The notes beneath the pieces were generated by a model. That model saw only the letters and a list, made by a program, of their open reading frames with translations, was not told where the DNA came from and ran no database searches. A stretch of 10,013 nucleotides of DNA from assembly GCA_947383685.1 (NCBI GenBank), contig CANDEE010000059.1:1-10013 (forward strand), read 5' to 3'. The DNA comes from an uncultured Pseudoflavonifractor sp. (lineage in GTDB: Bacteria > Bacillota > Clostridia > Oscillospirales > Oscillospiraceae). Position 1 is the stretch's first letter, and the number at the start of each line of letters is the position of its first letter. Below are positions 1 to 5,557 of the stretch, in pieces. A program made the translations under genes and the position numbers.

Positions 1-100
1 TGGCGATCTTCTCCCCCACCAGGGCGTTGGTGAGGGTGGACTTGCCCACGTTGGGGCGGCCCACAATGGCGATCATACCGGATTTCGTACTTGTTTTCAT
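1..100 (-). CDS. era: GTPase Era, N-terminal fragment (runs off left edge)
   Basis: Only the first 33 codons are present; the gene continues beyond base 1. The visible protein begins MKTSTKSGMIAIVGRPNVGK and continues STLTNALVGEKIA, which holds the G1/P-loop of a TRAFAC-class GTPase (GRPNVGKST, about residues 13-21). Era binds the 3' end of 16S rRNA through a C-terminal KH domain, outside this window, and assists 30S subunit assembly at the inner face of the membrane. A Der-type GTPase has a similar P-loop, but position directly after ybeY is the usual place of era in Firmicutes, and the KSGMIAIVGRPNVGKSTL spacing fits Era. A GAGGA ribosome binding site lies 6 bases before the ATG at 100. The gap after ybeY is 39 bases, so the two are probably cotranscribed. 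Confidence 0.9.
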   Translation of the reverse strand, partial: MKTSTKSGMIAIVGRPNVGKSTLTNALVGEKIA

Positions 101-139
101 AGGTGATCCTCAACTTTCTTTGAGCTTTTTCGCAAAATT

Positions 140-631
140 TTATCCTCGTTCCATGCCCAGCTCTCCCAGAATGGCCTCCTCCCGCTCCCGCATTTGGGCC
201 TTCATGGGGCCGTCGTCCATGTGGTCGTAGCCCAGGAGATGCAAAACGGAGTGGACGGCCAGATAGGCACACTCCCGCCGGGGGCCGTGGCCGTACTCCT
301 CGCCTTGGGAGCGGATACGGTTCAGGTTTAACACCATGTCTCCCAGGGGAACAAGGGCCGTACCGGGGTCGGCGTCCTCCTCCAAGGGCTTGTCCCCAGG
401 GGCAAGCTCCAGCATGGGGAAGCTAAGTACATCTGTGGGCAAATCTACCCCCCGCTGGGCCAGGTTGATGGCGTGGATACCCTCGTCGTCAGTGAGGAGC
501 ACATTAACCTCGCAGGGCAAATCTACCCCCTCGGCGGTCAGGGCCGCGGGAATAACTGCATTTAATAGGGTTTCCCATTGGGCGGTATCCTCCTCCAAGT
601 CGGAGGAAAACAATATTTCGTGTTTGCTCAT
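140..631 (-). CDS. ybeY: endoribonuclease YbeY (rRNA maturation factor)
   Basis: The 163-residue protein is a zinc-dependent metalloprotein of the UPF0054 family, involved in 16S rRNA 3'-end maturation, 70S ribosome quality control and late 30S assembly in the cytoplasm. The signature H-x3-H-x5-H is complete in AVHSVLHLLGYDHMDD (His127, His131, His137), so the metal site looks intact. Length is normal for the family. The frame is open upstream to 715, but the start at 631 (MSKHEILF) is chosen: the sequence before it is basic and non-conserved and lies inside the upstream gene, and an AGGTGAG ribosome binding site sits just before 631. The start overlaps the stop of the upstream 102-aa gene by 4 bases (ATGA), implying translational coupling. 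era follows, as in Bacillus, except that dgkA and cdd do not intervene. Confidence 0.95.
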   Translation of the reverse strand: MSKHEILFSSDLEEDTAQWETLLNAVIPAALTAEGVDLPCEVNVLLTDDEGIHAINLAQRGVDLPTDVLSFPMLELAPGDKPLEEDADPGTALVPLGDMVLNLNRIRSQGEEYGHGPRRECAYLAVHSVLHLLGYDHMDDGPMKAQMREREEAILGELGMERG

Positions 632-936
632 TCTCTCACCTGCTTGATGTCCTCCAGCCGGATGAGAAGCTCCCGCTGGTTCTTTTTTCCTTCGTTGCGG
701 AGAACATGGGCCCACTCCTCGTCCACATCCAGAATCTTGCAGGAGGTGGTGGTGTCCCCCTCCCCCTCATAGATGGTGAGGAAGACGGTGCTGCCCACCT
801 TCTCCCGGAGGCTGCCTCCCAAAGAGACCGCCCCGGTAGGGCGGATGTGGTTTTCCCGGAGGATGCGTTCCAGCCGCTTGACCTTGGAATAGGCAAGGAG
901 GGCCATGATAAAGCCGAACATTCCAAAGGCCTCCAT
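628..936 (-). CDS. small membrane-anchored protein sharing a domain with the adjacent XRE regulator
   Basis: The 102-residue protein is not recognised by name. Residues 3-17 (AFGMFGFIMALLAYS) are hydrophobic and followed by a basic, helical stretch (KVKRLERILREN), suggesting a short membrane anchor or amphipathic helix with the rest in the cytoplasm. Residues from about 42 to 101 are beta-rich and align with the C-terminal part of the neighbouring XRE protein: LRE-x3-G, LT-x-YE, C-x-ILD-x-D-x2-WA-x-V, K-rich loop, L-x2-I. The start codon shares one base with the upstream stop (TGATG) and the stop overlaps the ybeY start by 4 bases, so the three genes are likely translated as a coupled unit. 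The shared domain suggests the two proteins form hetero-oligomers or arose by duplication; both ideas are inference. The function is unknown. Confidence 0.85.
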   Translation of the reverse strand: MEAFGMFGFIMALLAYSKVKRLERILRENHIRPTGAVSLGGSLREKVGSTVFLTIYEGEGDTTTSCKILDVDEEWAHVLRNEGKKNQRELLIRLEDIKQVRE

Positions 937-1388
937 CAGCCCTCGCCCCCTTCCGGTAAAAGGGTGATGGTGCGGATGGAGGACAGGGGGATGAGACGGG
1001 TCTCCCGCTTCTCCCCCTTTTTGTCCTTTACGAACTCCACGTTGGCCCAGCCGCCGTCAAAGTCCAGGATCTGGCACCAACGGCAGCCTATCTGGCTTTC
1101 CTCCTCGTAGAAAGTCAGCAGCAGCTTTTTGCCCGCCGCCTCCCGGAGGAGCCGGGTCACCGGAGAGGGGGGCGCGCTCACCCTGTCCTCCCCGCCAACC
1201 CCCAGCAGATAGTCGCAACTCACCCCAAAGAGAGCCGCCATGCGGACGATCTTATCGGTCTCCGGGTAGGCGGTATCCGATTCCCAGCGGCTCACCGCCT
1301 GCCGGGTCACGCCCAGCTTTTCGGCAAGCTGTTCCTGGGTCAGGTTTTGGCCCCGGCGCTCCTGAGCCAGTCTTGCGCCCATACTCAT
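936..1388 (-). CDS. XRE-family transcriptional regulator with C-terminal beta-rich domain
   Basis: The 150-residue protein has an N-terminal helix-turn-helix of the Cro/C1 (XRE) type at about residues 3-62; LTQEQLAEKLGVTRQAVSRW is the typical HTH core, followed by P-E-T-D-K-I-V-R-M-A. After a linker, residues from about 80 to 145 form a beta-rich domain (LLLTFYEEES, CQILDFDGGWANVEF, TRLIPLSSIRTI) that recurs in the next gene. A GTG at 1397 could extend the frame by three residues, but that GTG is part of the GAGGTG ribosome binding site, which is correctly spaced for the ATG at 1388. The DNA target is not known; an imperfect dyad 20-46 bases upstream is a candidate autoregulatory operator. 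The gene sits where Bacillus carries yqfF (pgpH), which is missing here. The HTH call is firm; the role is not. Confidence 0.9.
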   Translation of the reverse strand: MSMGARLAQERRGQNLTQEQLAEKLGVTRQAVSRWESDTAYPETDKIVRMAALFGVSCDYLLGVGGEDRVSAPPSPVTRLLREAAGKKLLLTFYEEESQIGCRWCQILDFDGGWANVEFVKDKKGEKRETRLIPLSSIRTITLLPEGGEG

Positions 1389-1396
1389 ATGTATCA
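1387..1396 (-). promoter_or_regulatory. ribosome binding site that fixes the XRE start
   Basis: On the minus strand GTGAGGTGATACATATG places the Shine-Dalgarno core GAGGTG 6 bases before the ATG at 1388. The upstream in-frame GTG at 1397 is embedded in this site and is therefore unlikely to be the real start. Confidence 0.7.
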
Positions 1397-1407
1397 CCTC
1401 ACGGTTT

Positions 1408-1434
1408 CTTTGCCCTATTGGGACATAGGCAAAG
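1408..1434. promoter_or_regulatory. imperfect inverted repeat upstream of the XRE gene, candidate operator
   Basis: The arms CTTTGCCCTAT and ATAGGCAAAG are inverse complements apart from one extra C, with TGGGAC between them. The dyad lies just upstream of the XRE ribosome binding site and downstream of a weak promoter-like pair, as an autorepressor operator would. Read on the minus strand it contains TTTGCCTATGTC, nearly identical to TTTGTCCTATGTC in the dyad at 5231-5253 before the second XRE gene. The operator role is inference. Confidence 0.4.
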
Positions 1435-1463
1435 GATACCGGCTTTTCCGGCTTTTGCCCAGA
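1435..1463 (-). promoter_or_regulatory. weak promoter-like sequence for the XRE/102-aa/ybeY group
   Basis: On the minus strand TGGGCA and TATCCT are separated by 17 bases, each matching 4 of 6 consensus positions. The spacer contains two tandem copies of AAAAGCCGG (1439-1456 on the plus strand as CCGGCTTTT twice). The placement ahead of the dyad is sensible, but the match is poor and it may not be a real promoter. Confidence 0.25.
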
Positions 1464-1583
1464 GCCTTGCTGTTTCTATATGGAACCTTTGGGTTGCGTC
1501 AGGAGGCAGGGCCGCCTATGGGTTCTTCCAACACCCAAGGGAGATGCACAAACATCCCAAGGTCAAAATATGGCTCCGCAGGG

Positions 1584-2084
1584 TCAGGGCTGGGAGACAT
1601 TCTGGGAACCGTTCCCCTCCCGGTCCTTCCAGATGCGGTAATAGTTATAAATATAGTAGACCGCCGCTCCAAGGCCCACCAGCTCGGTTACAAGGGAAAG
1701 TGCGCTTTTCAGCAGGCCCAGGAGCAGGGAGAGCAGGACTCCCGCTGTCAGCACATACCAGCTTTGGCGGAAGCGGGTCACCCGCTTTCCGCCGACGGTC
1801 AGCTCCTCCACCCACAGGACCAGGCGGTAGGTGATGAGGAGCTGGAATACCATGCCCACAGGCAGGGGAAAATCACCGCCCAGGATACCCCAGAGCCAGA
1901 GAAGACCCGTCACGATGGCCCCCGCCACCGCAATATAGCAGGTGGTTTTGCCGGAGGGGCACTCCCGCTCCTGGCGGACGCCCTGATAGATGAGGATATA
2001 GCCCACAAATACCGGGAGAAGGTCTATTCCGTTGATTTTGATATGGAGGAATAGAAAGAGCAGACCGATGAAAACTTTTTTCAT
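1584..2084 (-). CDS. small integral membrane protein, unknown function
   Basis: The 166-residue, strongly hydrophobic protein has about five or six membrane-spanning stretches: roughly residues 2-14, 18-36, 47-69, 73-91, 108-126 and 128-146. The second begins with HIKINGIDLLPVFVGYILIY; an ING-x-DLLP-x-x-x-GY motif of this kind recurs in small uncharacterised Clostridia membrane proteins (from memory, not checked). The C-terminus is polar (WKDREGNGSQNVSQP). The frame is open upstream to 2141, but the ATG at 2084 (MKKVFIGLL) has a good AAAGGAA ribosome binding site and starts directly with a membrane segment, so it is preferred. It lies between phoH and the XRE gene, with 144 bases to phoH and 195 to the XRE start, so it may form its own unit. 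No enzymatic motif is visible and no function is proposed. Confidence 0.8.
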   Translation of the reverse strand: MKKVFIGLLFLFLHIKINGIDLLPVFVGYILIYQGVRQERECPSGKTTCYIAVAGAIVTGLLWLWGILGGDFPLPVGMVFQLLITYRLVLWVEELTVGGKRVTRFRQSWYVLTAGVLLSLLLGLLKSALSLVTELVGLGAAVYYIYNYYRIWKDREGNGSQNVSQP

Positions 2085-2228
2085 TGTGAGTTCCTTTCGT
2101 ATGTACGGGCCTGGGAGGGCGGCAGGGAGTGCAATATTCATCCCCCGTCCAGTTAATGGAATATTACCCCACCGGGCTGTAACCGCAGTGCAGAAGCCGT
2201 CCGGGGCGGTCCCTCCTTTGCCCCTCTC

Positions 2229-3203
2229 TCATCCCTTTTTGGCCTTGCGCCGCTCCTCGTCCTGTTCATAGGCCTTGATGATGCGCTGGACGATGACGTG
2301 GCGCACCACGTCCGCCCCGGTAAGGGTGCAGATGGCGATGTCCTCTACTCCCTTCAGCACCCGCATGGCCTCCTTAAGTCCGCTGGGCTGCTCGCCCGGA
2401 AGATCGATCTGGGTGATGTCGCCGGTGATGACGATTTTAGAACCAAAGCCCATTCTGGTCAGGAACATTTTCATCTGCTCCCGGCTGGTATTCTGGGCCT
2501 CGTCCAAAATGATGAAGCTGTCGTCCAGGGTCCGGCCCCGCATATAGGCCAGGGGGGCTACCTCGATGTTGCCCCGCTCCAGATACTTCTGATAGGTCTC
2601 TGCCCCCAGCATCTCAAAAAGGGCGTCGTAGAGGGGACGCAGGTAGGGGTCCACCTTGGACTGTAAGTCGCCGGGAAGAAAGCCCAGCCGCTCCCCCGCC
2701 TCCACGGCGGGCCGGGTGAGGATGATGCGGTTGACCTCCCCGGAGCGGAAGGCCGCCACGGCGGCGGCTACCGCCAGATAGGTCTTGCCTGTGCCGGCGG
2801 GGCCGATGCCCAGGGTCACCAGGTTCTTGCGGATGGCGTCCACGTACCGCTTCTGGCCCAGGGTCTTGGACTTGATGGGCTTGCCCTTGGCGGTAACGCA
2901 CAGAACGTCGGCGGAAAACTGGCCGATCTTATCCTCATTGCCTGTCTTAACCAGGTTCAGGATATACCGCACGTTCTGTTCGGTGATGGTCTCTCCCCGT
3001 CCGATGAGCTTCAAAAGGCCCTCCAGGGCTTTGACGGCGTAGATGACCCTTTCGCCGTCCTCTCCGGTCACCTTGAGCTGACCGTCCCGGCTCACCACTG
3101 TCACGCCCAGCTCCTTTTCAATGAGCTTTACGTTTTCGTCCATGGAGCCGAACAGGTTGACGGCCTCCTCCAGACGCTCGATGGATATGCTTTGTTCGAC
3201 CAT
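2229..3203 (-). CDS. phoH: PhoH family P-loop ATPase (PhoH/PhoL)
   Basis: The 324-residue cytoplasmic protein has the layout of the PhoH/PhoL family: an N-terminal KH-like RNA-binding region (about residues 1-85), a linker with a conserved basic KPIKSKTLGQ stretch, then a RecA-like ATPase domain. Walker A is GPAGTGKT (134-141), Walker B is IILDEAQN with Asp234 and Glu235, and VITGDITQIDLP follows as a sensor-like motif. PhoL proteins are linked to RNA metabolism and ribosome maturation and commonly lie beside ybeY, which fits this cluster; the biochemical activity remains poorly defined. Length is typical. The ATG at 3203 is preceded by AAGGAG. It follows yqfD by only 27 bases and is probably cotranscribed with it. 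No truncation or missing motif is seen. Confidence 0.95.
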   Translation of the reverse strand: MVEQSISIERLEEAVNLFGSMDENVKLIEKELGVTVVSRDGQLKVTGEDGERVIYAVKALEGLLKLIGRGETITEQNVRYILNLVKTGNEDKIGQFSADVLCVTAKGKPIKSKTLGQKRYVDAIRKNLVTLGIGPAGTGKTYLAVAAAVAAFRSGEVNRIILTRPAVEAGERLGFLPGDLQSKVDPYLRPLYDALFEMLGAETYQKYLERGNIEVAPLAYMRGRTLDDSFIILDEAQNTSREQMKMFLTRMGFGSKIVITGDITQIDLPGEQPSGLKEAMRVLKGVEDIAICTLTGADVVRHVIVQRIIKAYEQDEERRKAKKG

Positions 3204-3230
3204 ATGGAAGTTCTCCTTTGTATCACAGTC

Positions 3231-4436
3231 TTATCCTGCCGGAACAAACCGTCCCAGCTCCTCTTTACATTCCGCGGTAAGAGTCACCACCAGCATCCCG
3301 TCCGATTCCCCGGCGGCAAAGCTGTGGCTCACCTCCTGGCCCGTATCTCCCAGCAACTCCCCCAGTTTTGCCAGCAGCCGCTCCTCCAGCATGGCCTGGG
3401 CGGCGGCTGGGTCGATGGGCAGAGACACCGTTTCATAGCCCCGGCAGATTTCCCGGCTCAGAGAAAAGGGCAGCACTGTATCCACCGGGAGGGTCAGATT
3501 CCATGTCTTGCTTATTTTATCATATTTGTCCAGGGTAATTCCACTGTTTTGAGAAAAAACCCACCTCCGGCCTAAAATGGTCACCGACCAGCAAGTGGCC
3601 TCCTCCCCGGTGTAGTCCTTTACCTCTGCCGTCAAAGGAATGGCGGCGGAGAGAGTCCGCCAGGTGCGGCCCTCCACCCGGCCCATGGCCCGAACCGGCA
3701 TCCACTGGACAGGATTTTCACTCCACTGGGGCGGGTCCATTCGGATGGAGCCCCGAATCAGCACATCGCCGGGAAGTACGGTGCTCCCCTCCGCCACCGC
3801 CGCGTCCCCTGACCAGGCCTCCAGGTGGGTAACAATGCCGGGGGCCTCTGCTACGATGTCACCCAGCACCTTTTCATCCACCAGCTCAGGCTTTGGAATC
3901 CGCTCCCGGACTACCACCTGGGCCCGGATGCCCCGGAGGTTCACCGCCATCCAGGAGAGGTCCTCCAGCTGCAAAAGGGTCTCGTTGGCGATGTCCTTTA
4001 CCGCCAGAGAGGGACCGTAGACCCCGGGACGGAGGCCCTGGCGGCGAAGCTCTGTGAGGATGGCCTGGGTGGGCACCCGGTCGTTGCCCTCCACATCCAC
4101 CACCAGAACAAAGCGGTTCAGAAAGCACACCGCCAGAATAGCCAGGGCCAGCCCCGCCAGAAAGGCGTAGCGCTTCCGAAACCGCAGGAGAAAGGGCGGC
4201 ACCCCGTTCCTCCGCTGCTCCGTGACGGTGCAGCCCGTTCTGGCCCCCAAGTCGTCCAGACCCCTCCGGTCTTTCCAGGCCACCGTGAGGCGGAGGGTGT
4301 GGCTATCAGGCCACTCCACCCCCCAAAAAGCCGCCCCACGCTGGGCACACAGGTTCAAAAACCGCTCGGGAAAGGCCCCGCTCACCTCCAGCCGGACGCT
4401 GCCCCGGAACAGATTGACGATTTGCCGTGCCGCCAT
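3231..4436 (-). CDS. yqfD: sporulation protein YqfD
   Basis: The 401-residue protein is close in length to Bacillus subtilis YqfD. It has an N-terminal cytoplasmic portion of about 89 residues, one transmembrane helix at about 90-112 (AFLAGLALAILAVCFLNRFV), then a POTRA/FtsQ-like segment beginning VVDVEGNDRVPTQAILTELR (about 112-182) and a long extracytoplasmic domain. YqfD family proteins are needed for efficient spore formation and belong to the mother-cell sigma-E programme in Bacillus (established for that genus; inferred here). The ATG at 4436 has a GGGGAG ribosome binding site 7 bases upstream. Gene order yqfC-yqfD-phoH is conserved across Firmicutes and supports the call. The gap to yqfC is 45 bases, with no terminator evident, so the pair is likely one transcript. 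Confidence 0.93.
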   Translation of the reverse strand: MAARQIVNLFRGSVRLEVSGAFPERFLNLCAQRGAAFWGVEWPDSHTLRLTVAWKDRRGLDDLGARTGCTVTEQRRNGVPPFLLRFRKRYAFLAGLALAILAVCFLNRFVLVVDVEGNDRVPTQAILTELRRQGLRPGVYGPSLAVKDIANETLLQLEDLSWMAVNLRGIRAQVVVRERIPKPELVDEKVLGDIVAEAPGIVTHLEAWSGDAAVAEGSTVLPGDVLIRGSIRMDPPQWSENPVQWMPVRAMGRVEGRTWRTLSAAIPLTAEVKDYTGEEATCWSVTILGRRWVFSQNSGITLDKYDKISKTWNLTLPVDTVLPFSLSREICRGYETVSLPIDPAAAQAMLEERLLAKLGELLGDTGQEVSHSFAAGESDGMLVVTLTAECKEELGRFVPAG

Positions 4437-4481
4437 GCTTTTCTCCCCTTTCCCTGTCAGGCCACAAGCCGCTCCAGTCCT

Positions 4482-4760
4482 TTATTCCAACTCCACCGAC
4501 AGCACTGTGCCGGTAATGAGCAGCTCCCCGGCGGTCATGGCCCGAAGCTCCAGGCCCTCCCCCTTTACCTTGACCAGCAGCTTTCCGCCGCTGGCAATGA
4601 TTTCCGACCGGCCGTAGGCCAGGATGCCCCGGTGGTTGGTCATCCGGACCTCATGACGTCCGGTCAGCTCCACCCGGGGCAGGCCCGCCGCCTCACCTGG
4701 AATATCAAGAACTTGGGCGGTCAGTGCCAGGAGGCCCTCCTTCTTCCCCTTTCGCTCCAT
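4482..4760 (-). CDS. yqfC: sporulation protein YqfC
   Basis: The 92-residue protein matches YqfC in length, position and general sequence: a short basic N-terminus (MERKGKKEG), then beta-rich sequence with LTGRHEVRMTNHRGILAYG and a C-terminal ELLITGTVLSVELE. It has no transmembrane helix or catalytic motif. YqfC is always found beside yqfD in spore formers and is thought to act with it during sporulation; its molecular role is unknown. The ATG at 4760 follows a GGGAGGG ribosome binding site. That site is part of the right arm of a strong hairpin (4768-4805), so translation from read-through transcripts may be blocked. A possible sigma-E promoter overlaps the hairpin loop and could yield an mRNA free of the left arm. 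Confidence 0.88.
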   Translation of the reverse strand: MERKGKKEGLLALTAQVLDIPGEAAGLPRVELTGRHEVRMTNHRGILAYGRSEIIASGGKLLVKVKGEGLELRAMTAGELLITGTVLSVELE

Positions 4761-4767
4761 AAAAACA

Positions 4768-4805
4768 CCCTCCCATTCCCGCTATGTATATGCGGGATGG
4801 GAGGG
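4768..4805 (-). promoter_or_regulatory. GC-rich hairpin covering the yqfC ribosome binding site; possible terminator
   Basis: The arms CCCTCCCATTCCCGC and GCGGGATGGGAGGG are inverse complements except for one bulged T, around a 9-base AT-rich loop. On the minus strand the 3' arm contains the GGGAGGG ribosome binding site of yqfC and is followed by TGTTTTT. It could therefore terminate transcription coming from the PH-like gene, or hide the yqfC ribosome binding site, or both. Confidence 0.65.
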
Positions 4806-4812
4806 AAAATGA
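4785..4812 (-). promoter_or_regulatory. possible sigma-E type promoter for yqfC-yqfD
   Basis: On the minus strand TCATTTT (4806-4812) and CATATACA (4785-4792) are 13 bases apart. TCATTTT is close to a TCATATT-type sigma-E -35; the -10 is only a partial match to CATACAnT. The assignment rests mainly on the known sigma-E control of yqfC-yqfD in Bacillus. Transcription would start near the right arm of the hairpin at 4768-4805. Confidence 0.3.
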
Positions 4813-4837
4813 TGATTTCTACACAAGATGGGGCGTG

Positions 4838-5158
4838 TTACAGCTCGCTGACCCCCGCCTGCCGCAGCCAGTCCTGCAGCTTTTTGGCCGGGAAGCCGGT
4901 AAATAAGTAGCTCTCCCCTGCCCGGCTGTGGATGGTGACCGAGGTAAAAAGGCTCTTTCTTACGGAAAAGCCCTTGATGTCGGCTATGGGCAGCTCCATC
5001 TCCGGACTGCCCACCATGCTGATATAAAAGCTGGCCCGCTGGTCGGTCACGTAGATGTTGCCGCTGAAGGGCTTGGTTTTCAGGTATTGCCGCTGGTGAA
5101 GGGCCATTTGCCCCTTTCCGATCAGGGTCTCGCCGGGGTTGAGCTGAAATTTTGCCAT
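4838..5158 (-). CDS. small PH/GRAM-like domain protein
   Basis: The 106-residue protein resembles bacterial PH-like (GRAM/bPH) domains: after a short N-terminal region (NPGETLIGKGQMAL) comes FSGNIYVTDQRASFY, then a strand pattern EMELPIADIKGFSV, SVTIHSRAGESYLFTGF and a closing helix AKKLQDWLRQAGV. The IYVTDQR motif followed by a P-I-x-D-I strand is the usual fingerprint of this fold. There is no signal peptide or membrane segment, so it should be cytoplasmic. No catalytic residue is expected. The ATG at 5158 follows a strong AGGAGG. It is divergent from a small XRE regulator, and its promoter's -35 box lies inside a dyad just ahead of that regulator, so regulation by that protein is likely. 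Whether it reads through into yqfC depends on the hairpin at 4768-4805. The function is unknown. Confidence 0.8.
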   Translation of the reverse strand: MAKFQLNPGETLIGKGQMALHQRQYLKTKPFSGNIYVTDQRASFYISMVGSPEMELPIADIKGFSVRKSLFTSVTIHSRAGESYLFTGFPAKKLQDWLRQAGVSEL

Positions 5159-5180
5159 AAAGAATACCTCCTCTATGTTT

Positions 5181-5205
5181 ATATTGTCCTGTTACAGGAC
5201 AATAT
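5181..5205. promoter_or_regulatory. perfect 25-bp palindrome, candidate operator
   Basis: ATATTGTCCTGT and ACAGGACAATAT are exact inverse complements around a single T. The palindrome sits between the -10 box and the ribosome binding site of the PH-like gene, so a dimeric repressor bound here would block it. The adjacent XRE regulator at 5265 is the obvious candidate. It is not a normal terminator because its location is a 5' leader on the minus strand and no gene ends into it on the plus strand. Confidence 0.7.
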
Positions 5206-5217
5206 TTTTCCAGTCAT

Positions 5218-5246
5218 AGTATGCCCTTTACTTTGTCCTATGTCAA
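5218..5246 (-). promoter_or_regulatory. sigma-A promoter of the PH-like gene
   Basis: On the minus strand a perfect TTGACA -35 box (5241-5246) is followed after 17 bases by CATACT (5218-5223), a 4 of 6 match to TATAAT. TTGACA lies inside the dyad 5231-5253 and the palindrome 5181-5205 lies downstream of the start point. Confidence 0.65.
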
Positions 5247-5253
5247 GACAAAG
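5231..5253. promoter_or_regulatory. second dyad in the divergent region, candidate operator
   Basis: CTTTGTC and GACAAAG are exact inverse complements with a 9-base spacer. The left part TTGTCCT repeats the half-site in the 25-bp palindrome. The dyad covers the -35 box of the PH-like gene, and its right arm runs into the AAAGGAGG ribosome binding site of the XRE gene, so one bound protein could affect both genes. Confidence 0.55.
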
Positions 5254-5264
5254 GAGGACTTTGT

Positions 5265-5519
5265 ATGGCACGCATCATTGACGGGGAACACAGGAACATG
5301 ATTGGAGACCGGGTCCGTCAGCTTCGGATGGAGCGGGGACTGAGCCAGCAAAAGCTGTCTGACCGGCTGGAGGTGCTGGCCATCTATATTTGCCGCGGCT
5401 CCATTTCCCGCATTGAGGACCGGCAGCGCACAGTGACCGACATCGAGCTTTATGGCTTGGCCCAAGTTTTGGGTGTGTCTATTGAGGCGCTTTTTGAACT
5501 GCCCGGAGAGGGCAGGTAA
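5265..5519 (+). CDS. small XRE-family (Cro/C1-type) regulator
   Basis: The 84-residue protein is nearly all one helix-turn-helix domain (about residues 12-75): IGDRVRQLRMERGLSQQKLS leads into the turn, and RGSISRIEDRQRTVTDIELY carries the recognition helix and the following helix; FELP ends the domain. There is no room for a ligand or protease domain, so it is a DNA-binding dimer of the compact repressor type. It has a strong AAGGAGG ribosome binding site 7 bases before the ATG. Two dyads lie immediately upstream, one touching the ribosome binding site, which suggests autorepression and control of the divergent PH-like gene; this is inference. It ends at a strong hairpin terminator shared with cca. 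No obvious toxin partner lies next to it, so a toxin-antitoxin role is not supported. Confidence 0.9.
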   Translation: MARIIDGEHRNMIGDRVRQLRMERGLSQQKLSDRLEVLAIYICRGSISRIEDRQRTVTDIELYGLAQVLGVSIEALFELPGEGR

Positions 5520-5557
5520 AGAAAGAGGCTGTGAATTCCTTCGCAGCCTCTTTCTTT
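5518..5557. terminator. bidirectional terminator between the XRE gene and cca
   Basis: AAAGAAAGAGGCTG (5518-5531) and CAGCCTCTTTCTTT (5544-5557) are exact inverse complements of 14 bases with a 12-base intervening loop. The AAAG/CTTT ends supply pyrimidine-rich tails on both strands. The left arm overlaps the stop codon of the XRE gene and the right arm overlaps the stop codon of the converging cca gene. Confidence 0.85.

Noticed and set aside
632..715. Longer YbeY start at 715
   Set aside because: The added 28 residues are basic, unlike YbeY, and lie within the coupled upstream gene; the ATG at 631 has its own ribosome binding site and an ATGA overlap.
1604..1616. GGGAACCGTTCCC palindrome near the end of the membrane protein gene
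   Set aside because: It lies within coding sequence, has no T-tract, and a 13-bp palindrome with GC-rich arms can arise by chance here.
1347..2054. Open frame of 235 codons on the plus strand opposite the membrane protein
   Set aside because: The minus strand reading gives a coherent multi-pass membrane protein with a good ribosome binding site; the plus-strand translation has no such features.
3825..4910. Open frame of 361 codons on the plus strand opposite yqfD and yqfC
   Set aside because: It is antisense to two recognised sporulation genes, with no ribosome binding site or domain in the translation.
5265..5519. Antitoxin of a toxin-antitoxin pair
   Set aside because: The compact XRE protein could be an antitoxin, but the divergent neighbour is a PH-like protein with no toxin fold visible, and no RelE/HigB-like gene adjoins it.
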